A stretch of 64,000 nt of DNA from Straminergon stramineum (lineage: Eukaryota > Streptophyta > Bryopsida > Hypnales > Calliergonaceae): NCBI GenBank assembly GCA_963920665.1, contig OY987267.1, positions 19,096,001 through 19,160,000 on the forward strand. The letters are read 5' to 3'. Under the pieces are notes generated by a model. That model worked only from the letters and a program-made list of their open reading frames with translations. It did no database searches and was not told the origin of the DNA. How positions within the stretch are numbered: the first letter of the stretch is position 1; the number at the start of each line of letters is the position of its first letter. Positions 11,485-22,831 of this stretch are shown in pieces. A program made the translations under genes and the position numbers.

Positions 11485-12048
11485 TACTCCCTCCATTTTA
11501 AAATGATCTTCCGATTCCTCTTCATTTTTGTCCCAAAATGATCTTCAAGTTGCATATTGTGACATAGAAAGAAGGGAGCTTAGGGTTTGGAAGTAGTTCT
11601 TGGAGCAATGGAATGAAACTCGATCAAGAATCTTGATTTAGAGTGTTCCAAGAATAACATAGTACTTTGTGAGATATGTGTACTCTTGAGAATATTCCCT
11701 ATACTTGGTGCCATACCTAATCAAGTCCAAAGCTACATGTCAATAGCCACATGGTCTTGGGCTAAAGGTTGATAGGTTGATAGGTCAAGTCTTGTGCCAC
11801 AAGTACTAGTCATAGGCTCTATAAACTAGGCAATTGAATGCTCATTGGTGCTCTTTAAAAATTCCTCAAAAATCCCACTTTGAATACTCTAAAACTACAT
11901 TTAGGAAAGGACTTGGGAACTCAAAAGTTTTAAAATGATAATTATGAGTGCACCAAACTCTAGTTGTAGCTTGAAATAGGTTGAAATAACCTTAATTTAG
12001 AACATTTTGCATGTTGAATAGGAAGATCATTTTGGGACAGAGGGAGTA
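11485..12048. mobile_element. Stowaway-like MITE, copy 1
   Basis: The element is about 560 bp and flanked by TA. The termini are CTCCCTCCATTTTAAAATGA and, reverse-complemented, CTCCCTCTGTCCCAAAATGA. CTCCCTCC at the end with a TA target is the hallmark of Stowaway MITEs of the Tc1/mariner superfamily. It is present at the same place in copy 2 (50,938-51,505), so it inserted before the segmental duplication. No transposase frame is seen. Confidence 0.85.
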
Positions 12049-14219
12049 GTACTAAATGATGTAATACCACATGGTCTTATGTCCGTTTATACTTGAAGCC
12101 GAATTGAAGGCCAATCGCAACTCTCCAAATTTGAACCAATAGAATCACTCAAGTCCTATAAATCCAGCCCAAGTGCTTTATACTAGGGCCGGGCCAAAAT
12201 TACAACTCATCCTATGTAATGCCTTAGGTGGCATAGTTTTGGCACCAAACCTTTTGGTCCCAAGGAAGAAATCTGATGAAGTTTTGGGTGGCCATACTTC
12301 CAATGTAGCACTAGATTGGGCTCCTCCATTAGATCATGAACACCTCTAGTATGAATCAACGGAGGTTCTTATTTGAAACTTTCATTGTTCATATTTTTTG
12401 CATAATATATCCAAATGTAAAGTTTTTTAGTGCATTGAAATCTCCTTTCACTTGTCAACAAGAAAAATTGAATAATTGACCAATCTCATAATAGTGAAAA
12501 GGCATAATAACAAAAAATGGTTGTACACACCTAAATTCAAGAATGTCTGGTCATTTGGAAAAGGAGATTTCAACTCTAGCCTTTAATGAAATTCCAAAAC
12601 ATCTAGCCATTCATAAATTGAACTAGGACAGTAATTTTGTTGAGCTCTCAAATTACTAGAAACATTCAACATTCTAGTTCATTTAACCCTTTAATGCTAT
12701 TGGCTTGGAGAATACAGACAACATTTGGACTGTATTTTGAGGTAGCTTGGTATATAGAGCATTATTTTGATCTCTAGGAAGTAGATTCTAGAGCCCAAAG
12801 TTTTTGCTTGAGTTTCTTGTCGGGGCTAGATCAACATGACAAAATGTATGGGCTTAATCTAAGGACCAAAAATTCATGAAAAATGTTAGCATGGGCGAGG
12901 GTTGGTTGGGTTTTCTTTTGTCAAGGTTCTTGGATACTCATACGGTACTTCATGTAATCAATGACTGCTCTAGACACAATGTCAAGTTGAAGTCGAGCGA
13001 AGTATAGGTTTCCCAGTCACATTGTCACTTATGGATTAGCTAGCAAATATCACTTGTGGTATAGCTAGCTAGGCAAAAACTTTACAACCAATCACCAAAT
13101 CTCTCATACTTGTGAATTTCTAGTTGTATTGCCTTTGCTCATGAGGTAGATGAGAAGCAAACCAAGTTGGATCCCAAAACTTTGTAGTTGACTACTTTGA
13201 TGACACTAAAGCTTATCGACATTGTCACCCAACTTCCGAAACAAATTTTATGGGCAAAGACACTAAGATCAATGACCGTTGCTCCTAGCATTCTCAAATT
13301 GTATTAACCATCAAGTCATGTGTAGCTTTAGAGCTTCTCATAAACCCAACTGGGGCCATTGAAATTATTGATCCACCCATAGATTCACCTTCCATTCCCA
13401 GTGCATCGTATAACACATGCACTTGAACCTATTAGCAAGCACCCTTTCTTCAATTCAATCTTGCTTAAAGTGACCAAGTTACAAACATTGATCAACAAAG
13501 GGAGCACGCTCCTGCACACGAAGTTGTCGGACTTCCGAACTCCTATTTGCATGAACCTATAAGTCCAAGAGCTTTAGAACTTCCAAATTCTTCATGTTTA
13601 CTTAAACGTGTAAGTTCGCCATTTTTTGTCAATTCAAAATCTCCCAAAGTTGCTCAAGTATGTCAATGAACATCCATTCAATACACCAATACTACGTACT
13701 AAGAGAAGATGCAATGCAAGAACATCACAAATTGACAGCAATGAAAATACAATTGCAACTAACCAAATTACTCCAAACTCTAGTGAACTGCAATTGCAAA
13801 AACAAACAACTTAGAGAAGATGAGATCAAAGCAACGTCACAAATTGTGAGAGAAAACCCAATGATAATCTGCAAATACACAAGAACCTAACCCCTAAGGT
13901 GAGCATCATGGTAACACCACACTAAATTGGCTAAAGTTGTCACTGGTTTGTTACAACCTGACACCCCACAACTACATATTTAAATTGCATAGTTTCACAG
14001 GAGATACGATTTTACAAGAAATACATTGTTGTCTGTCTTCCAGTAAGTAAACATTCTTTGTCGAATCTCTGAATTTTTTTAAAAAAATTCCTACTTTTTC
14101 TTTACATTGATGCTCACAATATTCAAGTTTCAAGTATTTGCAAATACATCCATTCTCAATGAGTTATTACGTGAATACTACAAATCATAGGCCAATTTTG
14201 GCTATCTACGCATTTAAGG
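12049..14219. other. Spacer without a supportable gene, copy 1
   Basis: Colinear with 51,506-53,690. A short frame around 13,660-13,890 (HQYYVLREDAMQEHHK...) is partly matched in copy 2 but broken there by a stop and frameshift. Upstream of it, around 13,480-13,650, lies a stretch reading REHAPAHEVVGLPNS. This may be a relic of a coding sequence, possibly of a retroelement. I cannot assign it. Confidence 0.35.
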
Positions 14220-15595
14220 GTTAATTCTAGTTTAGTTTATGAATTTCACCCTCAATTCATTTGATTTAATTAATGTAGTTCAGTTACACTTTGTTGTAGT
14301 AATTCAGCTCAATTTTTACAGTTAGTTTAGCCCTAAGTTAATTTGATCAATTTTTATAGTTAATTTAATCCTCAATTAATTAGATCAATTTTTAGTTAAT
14401 TTAGAATAGTCCTCACTTAATTTAGCTAGGTTTGTACACGCTTTAACTCCTAAAGGACCATTGTCCCTTTGGGGGACAAATGAGATTTTGGGTAAGTACC
14501 TATGGTCTCAATTTTTGTCCTGATTTTTTGAAATTTTTTATGAAGATAGAAAAATTGATTATCTTCATGGTAATATTTCTTTTTTCATTTGGTGCCTGGG
14601 AACAAATGTTATGTCCAAATAAGCTCAAAATAGGGGAGAAAGGGCAGGAAAAAAAGTTTCAAAAATTTGAATTTTGAATTTTTTTCTTTTCTTTTCCCCC
14701 CTTATAGATTGTATTTTTGTCTACATGGAAAGCTTTGATTTGTTCTATTTGGATTTGATATGAGAAAGTTATAGACAATCTTGTTAATCAAGCAATTAGA
14801 GCATCTTCCTCAAAAAAATAACTTATAGGATTCATTTCTAAATGCAATTTTTACAATTTAAAAAAAAAGGTCTATGTGGTTTCATTATCTTTCTAGAACA
14901 ATCTCACAATTGGGATTAGTGCATTTTAATTTGATCTTAGAAATATTAATAACTTAGATTTTCCTTCTATCTTGTACCTACCTCTACTTAACTATTTTTC
15001 ATAGACTCTCAACTCAATTCTCCACCATAAAGATTTAAAGCTCAAAACTTTGTAGTGCAAAAACTTAAAGTTAAGAAGGTTCAAAGTCAAATAACCTAGT
15101 CCCACAATGTGTGGAAAAACTTGTTTTCTTCACTTTAAATGTAGATATCTTGCAATTTATGTGGTCAAAATTTCTGAAATTTTTTCCACACATTTTCATA
15201 CTAATTAGGTGTAAGATCCTATTGTTAGATATTCAAAAAAGTACAATTTTCAAATTCTTTTACTCTTTGCTCTAAAAATGGTAGTTTTGAGTATTTTTTG
15301 GTAGAAAAAAGGCCTTGTCCTTAAAGATTAATTTAGCCCTCATTTCATTTGATCAATTTTGATAGTTAATTTAGTTCCTCACTTAATTAGCTAGTTTTGT
15401 ACACACTTTAATTTAGCCCTCAATCCATTTGATCAATTTTAACAATTAATTTTGTTTCTCACTTAATTTAGCTCAATTTATACAGACTTTAATTGATCCC
15501 TCAATTCATTTGTTCAATTTTTACACTTACTTTAGTTCCTTAATTAATGTAGCTCCTCAATTGATCAATTTTTATAGTGCCTAAAATCTAGGTTG
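14220..15595. repeat. Degenerate AT-rich tandem repeat split by a TTAA element, copy 1
   Basis: A phrase close to TTTAGCCCTCAATTCATTTG followed by ATCAATTTTTA recurs with a period of roughly 45-60 bp on both sides of the piggyBac-like element at 14,443-15,331. Copy 2 has the same array (53,690-54,960) with one or more fewer units on the right side. The units contain TTAA, the target of that transposon class. Confidence 0.6.
14443..15331. mobile_element. piggyBac-like non-autonomous element PB1, copy 1
   Basis: The element is about 890 bp and flanked by TTAA on both sides. The left end reads CTCCTAAAGGACCATTG; the right end, reverse-complemented, begins near ATCTTTAAGGACAAGGCC. In copy 2 (53,914-54,798) the ends are closer to CCCCTAAAGGACCA and CCCTTAAGGACCAAGG. 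A TTAA target and CCC-start termini fit piggyBac-type transposons. The interior has no transposase. Its right part is related to PB3 (24,461-25,384, opposite orientation) and PB4 (58,709-58,939). Confidence 0.75.
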
Positions 15596-17354
15596 AATGT
15601 AGGTAGGTTATTACAAGTATGTCAATAACCAATTCTTGAACTTGCAATGTCAAACTTTTCCTAGGATTTAGCAATTTGCAAGTATTCAAAGATGGATTCA
15701 TTCCTAACTTGAATCAATCTCTTGTATTTGGATCATAGATTTTACTATGGGTGCATGTTTACATGTTGCATAATTTTTTATTTTTGTTTTTTATACATGT
15801 TGCACAATTTTGGGTGCAATGACAAAATCATTAGAGGCTTGATGGATATGGAAGAAGGTGCTAAGAAATTACTTCATGAACTCCTCTAAAATTTAACATG
15901 CTATATTTGTCATTTTCCAAGTTCTATTTTGGTGTGTATGAAGGTCTGTTGTGGTTGCAATGTTCTTCATTTGCAAAAAAATTATTTGAAAATAGGAAAA
16001 GAGACTCAAATTGTATTGATTAAACACGTAATCACAAAATATAGAATTATAAATGAAGTTAAATTGCAATTTAATATGCTTTTGAAAAGTACAAGAAATA
16101 TAAATAATAAAAAAAAAGGAAAAGGTTTACAAAAGTTTAAACACTTTCTCTTTAATTTTTGAAAAAAAAATAGGGAGAAAAAGAAAAAGCTCTATGTTTT
16201 ATATTTTTTTAATTGAGCATTAAGAAAATCCAAGAGAATATGAATCGGAAATTAGGTCATCAAATCAAGCCTCAACACTCTACATTAACTAGAGTTGGAG
16301 TGTAGAACAAAGGCTAGATTGAGGGCCAAATTGGGGGTATATTAGGCTGACCTTCCATTCGACCCCAAGGCCAGTACAAATCGGGCCTTAGATTATTATG
16401 AGTCAAGGAATTCCGAAGTGCAATTTCAAATTGGACTTTCCAATTTCATGAACTATAATCAATGTTACTCATGAAGCAAAAGGCTCGCTATCTATGTTGG
16501 AACTACTCGTAAGACTATCACTATTGGAGAAATCACTATCCATTTCAACAAAGATTTAGAATGCCTTTGTAGTTCCACACAATTGATTAGGATGACTTCA
16601 TTCAAACATACTTTAGCACAATCATATTAGTTATTGCCACATTAGATGGTGATTCAAAATGGGCTCTACTACAATGTCATCACACGTTAGATTCCCTTTT
16701 CCTATTGTAGAACTAGTAATATACACTAGAAGAAAATCTTGTTGCCTAGAAGAAAACCTTGTTGAAGTTCATATTTTCTTATATTCAAGTAAAAGGAGGT
16801 TCTAATGCACCAAAGAATGTGACATCATGATACCATATGCAAAAATTATGTAGGGACAAAGTTTTTTGGGGTAGAAATTTTAACATTGTTTTTTCAGAAT
16901 ACATACATATTGATTTTGGAGATGTACACAAAGTGATGATGGCGGTTTTAAACAAGGTACAATTTAGGGGTACCAACCTTATTTTTCCAATTTACTTCCC
17001 TTGGTGAAAACTACAGTTAGGTCCTGGAAAAACTTGTAGTTAGCTTTTAGAAATGAAGTTATTGTTCACAAAAAGGGGACCTAGACACTAGTAGACACAT
17101 GTCCCTCAATTACAAGGTGTTTTCATTTAACTCATATTGTATTACTTATTCTAAAGGTAATCACATTGAGGGGTTTAATTTGAGTAGTTTCTATTGTTGT
17201 AGAGAATTGTGTGATTGTGATTATTGTTGGATTGGACTTTGAGTCTAGAAATTTTGAACTTCAATATTTGGGTTTGCATATTTTGGAATTGAAAATGCTT
17301 CTTGTGTTTGGTTTCAATGTCTGGACATCTTTTGGTGTGCTTTTGTGTGACCAA
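15596..17354. other. Spacer, copy 1
   Basis: Colinear with 54,961-56,725. It is AT-rich with homopolymer A and T runs and has no frame that looks like a real gene. Short frames at 15,929-16,162 and 16,785-16,976 recur in copy 2 only because the DNA is duplicated. Confidence 0.4.
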
Positions 17355-18325
17355 TTAACCCCTCACTGCCGAAGGCCCAAATGGCTCCAAAAACAACATT
17401 CCTTTTGAAGCGTTATAAATATAAATTTTAATAAGTTATAGAGATCTCAACTATACGATCTTGTAGTGCACTTGTTGTAGATGGCTTGCAACAAATTTGG
17501 TGTCATTTGATAGCATAGATTGAAAGATTATAATGTTTTAGTGTTGAAAAAGGATAATGAAATTTCCCCTAAAACACATTTGGAGGCGAAATTCGGTTTC
17601 TAAATCTACTCAAATGAAGAAACTTTAAACTATTGAGTGATTCAAAATCAGCATACAAACACGTTGATGAAAAAAATATCATTTGATTGCCACATTGTGT
17701 CTGCGAAATGGCTTTGAAATGTCAAAAAAAAACAGCAAGAAAAGTTGCAAAAAACACATCAAAAACTGAACCTCCTCCTACTAAAATGCTTCTCAGTCAC
17801 TCATAACCTCATTGATGGATATGAAATTTTGTACACACAAACTAGACAAGTATGCACAGCTTTTCCAAAAAAATTTATTGGAAACAAACATTGTATGAAG
17901 AAGAAACAAGCCACCGAAGTTCACTGTAATTAAAAAATGTCGGGATTTTGAACTTCGAATTGCTCCCAAACAATCAAAAAAACTTGGATTGGCATGAAAC
18001 TTATACCACAATAACTAGACTTCAAGGGGAACACAATCCAAATTTTTTTTATTGAAAACGAACATTGCATGAAGGAGATACAAGCCCCTGCAGTTGCAGC
18101 CATCAAATGCAGTTTGATGAACTTGAATTGAACTTATGAACTTCGATTAGCTTCCAAAAATTCAGTACATCTTGTATTGATCTGAAAATTTTACCACACA
18201 AACTAGAAGAAAGAGCGCAACTTTTCCAACAAGTTTTATTGAATTCGGACATCTGATGCAAAAGTTACAGGACTTTGAATTTGACGTGAGGACACTTTTC
18301 GTCCCCTTCAGCAATGAGGGGTTAA
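17355..18325. mobile_element. piggyBac-like element PB2, present only in copy 1
   Basis: The element is about 970 bp and flanked by TTAA duplications. The left terminus is CCCCTCACTGCCGAAGG; the right terminus, reverse-complemented, is CCCCTCATTGCTGAAGGGG. Copy 2 at 56,726-56,729 shows the uninterrupted site (ACCAATTAATGTTTGG), so this is a precise insertion. The interior has about three degenerate direct repeats (near 17,822, 17,992 and 18,181) around a phrase like ACACAAACTAGA, and no transposase. It sits about 70 bp upstream of the ascorbate peroxidase exon-1 remnant. Confidence 0.9.
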
Positions 18326-18391
18326 TGTTTGGAGATTCTCGTATCTTTAATGAGGGTTGTTGTGCAGATATAGTAACACGATACAATCAAG

Positions 18392-18503
18392 ATGCCAGCT
18401 CCTCTTGTTGACGATGAGTATAAGAATTGCCTAGAGAAGGCTCGCTGGAGTTTATGAGCATTCATTGCCAAGAAAAACTATACTCCTCTCTGGTTTGCCT
18501 TGG
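18392..18503 (+). pseudogene. Ascorbate peroxidase first-exon remnant, copy 1
   Basis: The ATG at 18,392 opens MPAPLVDDEYKNCLEKARWSL, then an in-frame TGA, then AFIAKKNYTPLWFAL up to a GT donor at 18,504. This matches the conserved N-terminus of plant ascorbate peroxidases (VDAEYLK...KARRDLRALIA.KNCAP.MLRLAW). The following exon with the distal Arg, Trp and His was not found within the next several kilobases. The in-frame stop and missing exons mark it as a relic. The counterpart in copy 2 is 58,232-58,344. Confidence 0.8.
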
Positions 18504-18813
18504 GTATGACTTCTTTGATAACTGCTCTACATGTTGGATGTTGTGAAATAATTACTTTCCTCTCTTGCTTCATGCACCAAATCTTTTTTATCAAATGAAA
18601 GCTGAAGCAGGGTATTTCCTCATCAAGTTACTTATTCTTCTTGTCATGTCATGATGGTCCCTCTGTCACAATGAAGGTCGAGAAATTGTGTCTCCTTTAG
18701 TTTAGGCAAGAATGCAAGGAAGTGGATGTACAGTTTTCAGTTACACCTACACTCTCACCATTCATAATGAAAAATTATATTTTCTAGACTGTTTTGGATT
18801 GTGATTGTCATTA

Positions 18814-19359
18814 TAAGGTAAACTTGCCTATGACAGGCTGAATGAGTGGTCTGAACTGTTGTCATTAACAAGATGATTCAGATTTTTTTCCATACATAGA
18901 CACATGTGAGAATTGAAGGAAGCAATTGAAAATTTATTTTTTCGACTCAGTAAAAAAAATTTATGAATTTTTGAAGTGTATAGCCCAATTGGCCCAACAG
19001 AGTCTATAGACTACCCCAAATCAGCATAGAGGGTTTCCATAATGGTCATCTTACCACCTAAAGCAGTCACAATATTTTCTAACATGGCTACAACATTTCC
19101 TAACATGGCCATAACATAAAGGAATAAAAAAATAACTTTTTATGATCAATTTACACTTGAATGGTGTAAGTGCCCTATGAAAATCACTAATAACTTCATG
19201 ACCATCTCCCAAGACAAGATTATGGCCACAAATCAACCTAATGTAGTCCTAATCTCATTTATCAAAAAAAAATTGTCATGGCTTGGTGTAAGACTCTAAT
19301 GGGTGGTTTTCTAGATGAGTGCATTAAGTAGTTTGCCTATCATGGGTTGGTTTACTTTA
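18814..19359. mobile_element. Mariner-like ML-A element, present only in copy 1
   Basis: The element is about 545 bp with termini AGGTAAACTTGCC and, reverse-complemented, AAGTAAACCAACCC, flanked by TA. Copy 2 at about 58,649 reads CATTATGTACAATG with no element, which fits an empty site carrying one later substitution. It was therefore either inserted after the duplication or lost from copy 2. The minus-strand core frame (LGNVVAML.NIVTALGG) is recognisable. Confidence 0.85.
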
Positions 19360-20637
19360 TACAATGTAATCACATGAGAAATTGCACAACTTTGGGACAT
19401 TCAATTTAAGTGCTAGAATTCAATTTAAGAATCTTATTTCCATATTACAAATGTCAATTGATGACTAAGTGAGTATTGGAAAGAAATGCAGGTTCTTCTC
19501 CACAATTGCCTTAAGATACACTTTCATGTTCTGGTAAAAGATCAAAACTTCAAGTAGTTTTTTAGGTTTGAAAAAGTGTCTAATCATGTTGTAAAGGAAA
19601 ACAAGTGGCTATGCTATAAGAGGTTATGTCTTGGTGCACAGGTTTACTTTTTGAGTAAGGTCCTACTCACACTTCCTTGCATGTAGCTTTTGTTGATGCA
19701 AAGCTTCCTTTTCTTTGGTCCAAAATCAATAAAGTTGTTTTAGTTGATTATTTCTATGAAAGAATGGAAAAGAGTGGAATGTCAAATTTTCTTCATGAGA
19801 AAAATCTAAATATTGTGTTCATACTTAGGATATGCTTCATTGGTGTTCATTAGTAGAACACTACAATTTTAGTTATAATTATTTAATTAAGACATGCGAT
19901 GTATCATGCCTTGGTAACCAAGGAAAACTATATGTTGTGCAAAAATGCCATTGCAAGTGCATTCAAGTTTTCTTACCTTGTTACATGTCCATAGAAAATA
20001 TTTTCATTGAATTGCAAATGCAATAATCTTGCAAACCATAGGATGAAATGGTTTGAAATTTTTCTACATATTCCTATGGTAGTCTAGTTTAGTGTTCCAT
20101 GCTCCATGAGCCTTGTTGGCCCCATTAAAATCATTGAAATATATGTTGAAAGGGTTGTCTAAAGTTACCCCACCAAATTGCAAACCTACTCCAAAACCAA
20201 CCGTGACAAATCCTTTACAAAATGTATACTTTTTGATCATCAGAGCTTAGGGTCCATTTTAGATTCACCAAAAATTAACACTTTCAATAGTCACATTTAT
20301 TCATACAAAATCCAAAGAATGAACACACAAAGAATCTAAAATCATCATTTCAATTGCCAACAAAATCTTTTTTTTTTTAATGAGAAGAGCTATGCTCATA
20401 TGCTTATTTGAATACTTGGAGGAGCAATTACCTTAGGATAATTAAAAAAAAACAGTACAAACGTGAGTGCTCCACAGGATTTGGTGTACATGTAGGGTTG
20501 TTTATGTGTCCAATCAATGTGGACCAAATGTTAGGCATATGACAAAGAGATGAACCCGGCGCCTCTGCGAGGTTGCTTGTTGCCTCCAGTTTTCCTCAAC
20601 AGATATTTGGAAAAAATACTACCAGAATCAGCTCCAT

Positions 20638-21127
20638 TAAAGTAGGAGGCTCATAAACTAAGCATCTGTGGGATAATGGACCTTTGTATGAAAATCAATA
20701 GGGCATAGCATTTTTCACATATTTTTGGTAGAAAGAAAAAAGAGAAAAAATTCATTGACACTTTAAATCGTAATTTTTTTGACTTAGAATGAATTAACTA
20801 TAAATTTTCAAAGTGGAAGGTGCATGGGTAGCTATTGGTGCTCATAGATTGGACTAATCTTAATCAAAATCAGTCTTTCAATGGAGGACTTCAAACTTAG
20901 GAAGTTTCTATAATTTTGGCTCTAGCATAGAATGATCCACATCATGCTTTCATTTATTTCAGCCTTACATGAATGCATATTTTTCTAAAAGGGATTTAAG
21001 AACACAATTAAAAAGCAAAAAGTGCATTGAAAGAACCATGATTCATTTTTGAAACTCTTTGCACTATTCATGACAGTTCTACTACTTGATTATAAATGCC
21101 TGCTCACAATTTGAGCCTCCTACCTTT
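20638..21127. mobile_element. Mariner-like ML-B element inside segment R, copy 1
   Basis: The element is about 490 bp with termini AAGTAGGAGGCTCATAAA and, reverse-complemented, AGGTAGGAGGCTCAAAT, in a TA target (the right TA has mutated to TT). The related segment at 25,580 onward is empty: it reads CTCCATTAGTACAACC across the site at 25,621-25,622. It is also present in copy 2 at 60,139-60,627. Confidence 0.85.
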
Positions 21128-21351
21128 GTACATCCACAATTGGAAGGGAGATAACGGAGTATTGCAATTATATTCTAGCAATGCTGTTTCACACTAGACT
21201 CTTCAGCCACATTGCATCAATGTGTTGTGTACAGAAATCAACATTTGCAGCAACGTGTTGAAAAGAACTCCTGAAATATTCTATGTATTGTCAGATTGCA
21301 ACAAACAAAACTATTGGTAGTGCTGGATTGCAGACATAGGATATTTACTAG

Positions 21352-21652
21352 TAAAGTAGGAGGCTCGAAATCTGCATGCACTTAAGATTTTCCACCTCTT
21401 CAAATGTACATTGTTTGTACATGGATTTTTTTCATCTTCAGAGGGATGTACCAACAGTGTTCATTTGCCATTTCGACTTAAAAAATTCATAACTAATTCC
21501 ACAAAGCTCCAAAAATTATGAAACGACTTGGATTAGATGTCAATTCCACTTGTCTTTCAAGGAAAATTTACTGAAAATTGTTTCAATAAGTTTCACCTCC
21601 CCAAAATTCAGTTTCAGCTCTTAGATGGGCGGTTTATAGACCTCCTACCTTA
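21352..21652. mobile_element. Mariner-like ML-B short element, copy 1 only
   Basis: The element is 301 bp, TA-flanked, with termini AAGTAGGAGGCTCGAAA and, reverse-complemented, AGGTAGGAGGTCTATAAA. Two empty sites are in the window: 60,852-60,853 in copy 2 and 26,389-26,390 in the R relative, both reading TTATCAGTACTGCATAAAG. An inverted relative lies at 28,004-28,333. Confidence 0.9.
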
Positions 21653-22213
21653 CTGTATAAAGATACGTTCCATCAACCTTATTGCAGCTGATAAGCTTTG
21701 TGGGCCTTTCAAATCTTCCAGATTCCACCATTCAATATAAGTTACACCCACTCTGACCCTACGCCATCAGATGAATTGAATTCAAAATGCAGCAGGCTAG
21801 CAGAGGTTGCCAGGATCATGATTTCAGACGTCCCATGAGGTAACTTCAGTCGTTCGTTTCCAAATCCGGTCCAGTGTGAATTAATTTTGAGCCCCATGAA
21901 AACTTGGTAAATTGTTTGCACTATGAATATCAAATTCTGACAGCGTGGAGCAATTGGGACAATGCATTCTCTTTGATCCAAGGTAATGGACTGCTCCCAG
22001 AAATCATTACATTGTACCTAGGGAAAATCCAATAGAAAAAAAGAAATGAAAACTGTGGTTCCCAAGCAGTAGATCGAATTAAAACCGAAGGTATAAAAAT
22101 GAATGAAATCATTCTCACACTAGATGTCAAGAGCTTGATACCCCTGTGTACTTGCCCTTAGTAGAGGTTTCCAAATTGATTACATTTCCACAATTGCCTA
22201 CATTCTCAAGTTA

Positions 22214-22831
22214 AACGAAATATCAAAATTGGTTTTTTTGAAAGTTACAATCAAGTTTGACCAAGGCACATCCATTTTTTAAATGTAGGGACTTATAGGG
22301 GTCAACATTCTTCAACAAGTTGGAAGGCCATTTTTTTGGACTGAATCATGTGTGGGCTTGTGTGTCACTATAAGTACGAAGACAAGAATACCAAAGAAGA
22401 TTATGAAAGAAATCAAACAGCTCAAAGTGAACGGTAGAGCACTCATATAAGCCATATAATATCTATGTAGGCAAAATAATATATCTTTGCACACAATAGA
22501 GATTTGTCAATAGAATGAAGTAACTAAACTCCATTCAAAGGTGATCTAGGCTTGACTAAGATCACCCAAGGTGGTGTGAAGTATTTGGTATTGCAAATTG
22601 GTATTATAGGTGTTAGATGGACAAGCTTTTGGAGCCCAATGCGGGACCCAAAATAAATAGACTCTTCATACAATACGCCAAAAAATCCTTGCTTGAACCC
22701 TATAAGGACAATACAGACTAGAATGCTCCAATGGATGACTTCATTGCACCTATTGGTCCAATAATCGGAGAATTTAGGTGACTACCTTGGTCATGGAGGG
22801 TTGCATCTTTAGAGGGTTAACTCAATTAATT
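22214..22831. other. Spacer with possible further minus-strand exon, copy 1
   Basis: A minus-strand frame at 22,312-22,494 has a hydrophobic stretch (LPFTLSCLISFIIFFGILVF) that could be a membrane segment. It is not supported by clear splice sites or by an equivalent open frame in copy 2. Otherwise nothing is seen. Confidence 0.25.

Larger units (their letters stand above)
19471..22213. repeat. Locally duplicated segment R, fullest copy in duplication copy 1
   Basis: This segment has relatives at 25,580-26,765 (its right half), 31,411-31,990 (both ends joined, middle missing) and 58,975-61,440 (copy 2). Landmarks are GGAAAGAAATGCAGGTTCTT near the left end, CACAATTGGAAGGGAGA in the middle, and a block around 21,740-22,210 containing TTTGAGCCCCATGAAAA. 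No gene is recognised in it. Differences between the copies reveal the nested transposon insertions listed separately. Confidence 0.75.
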
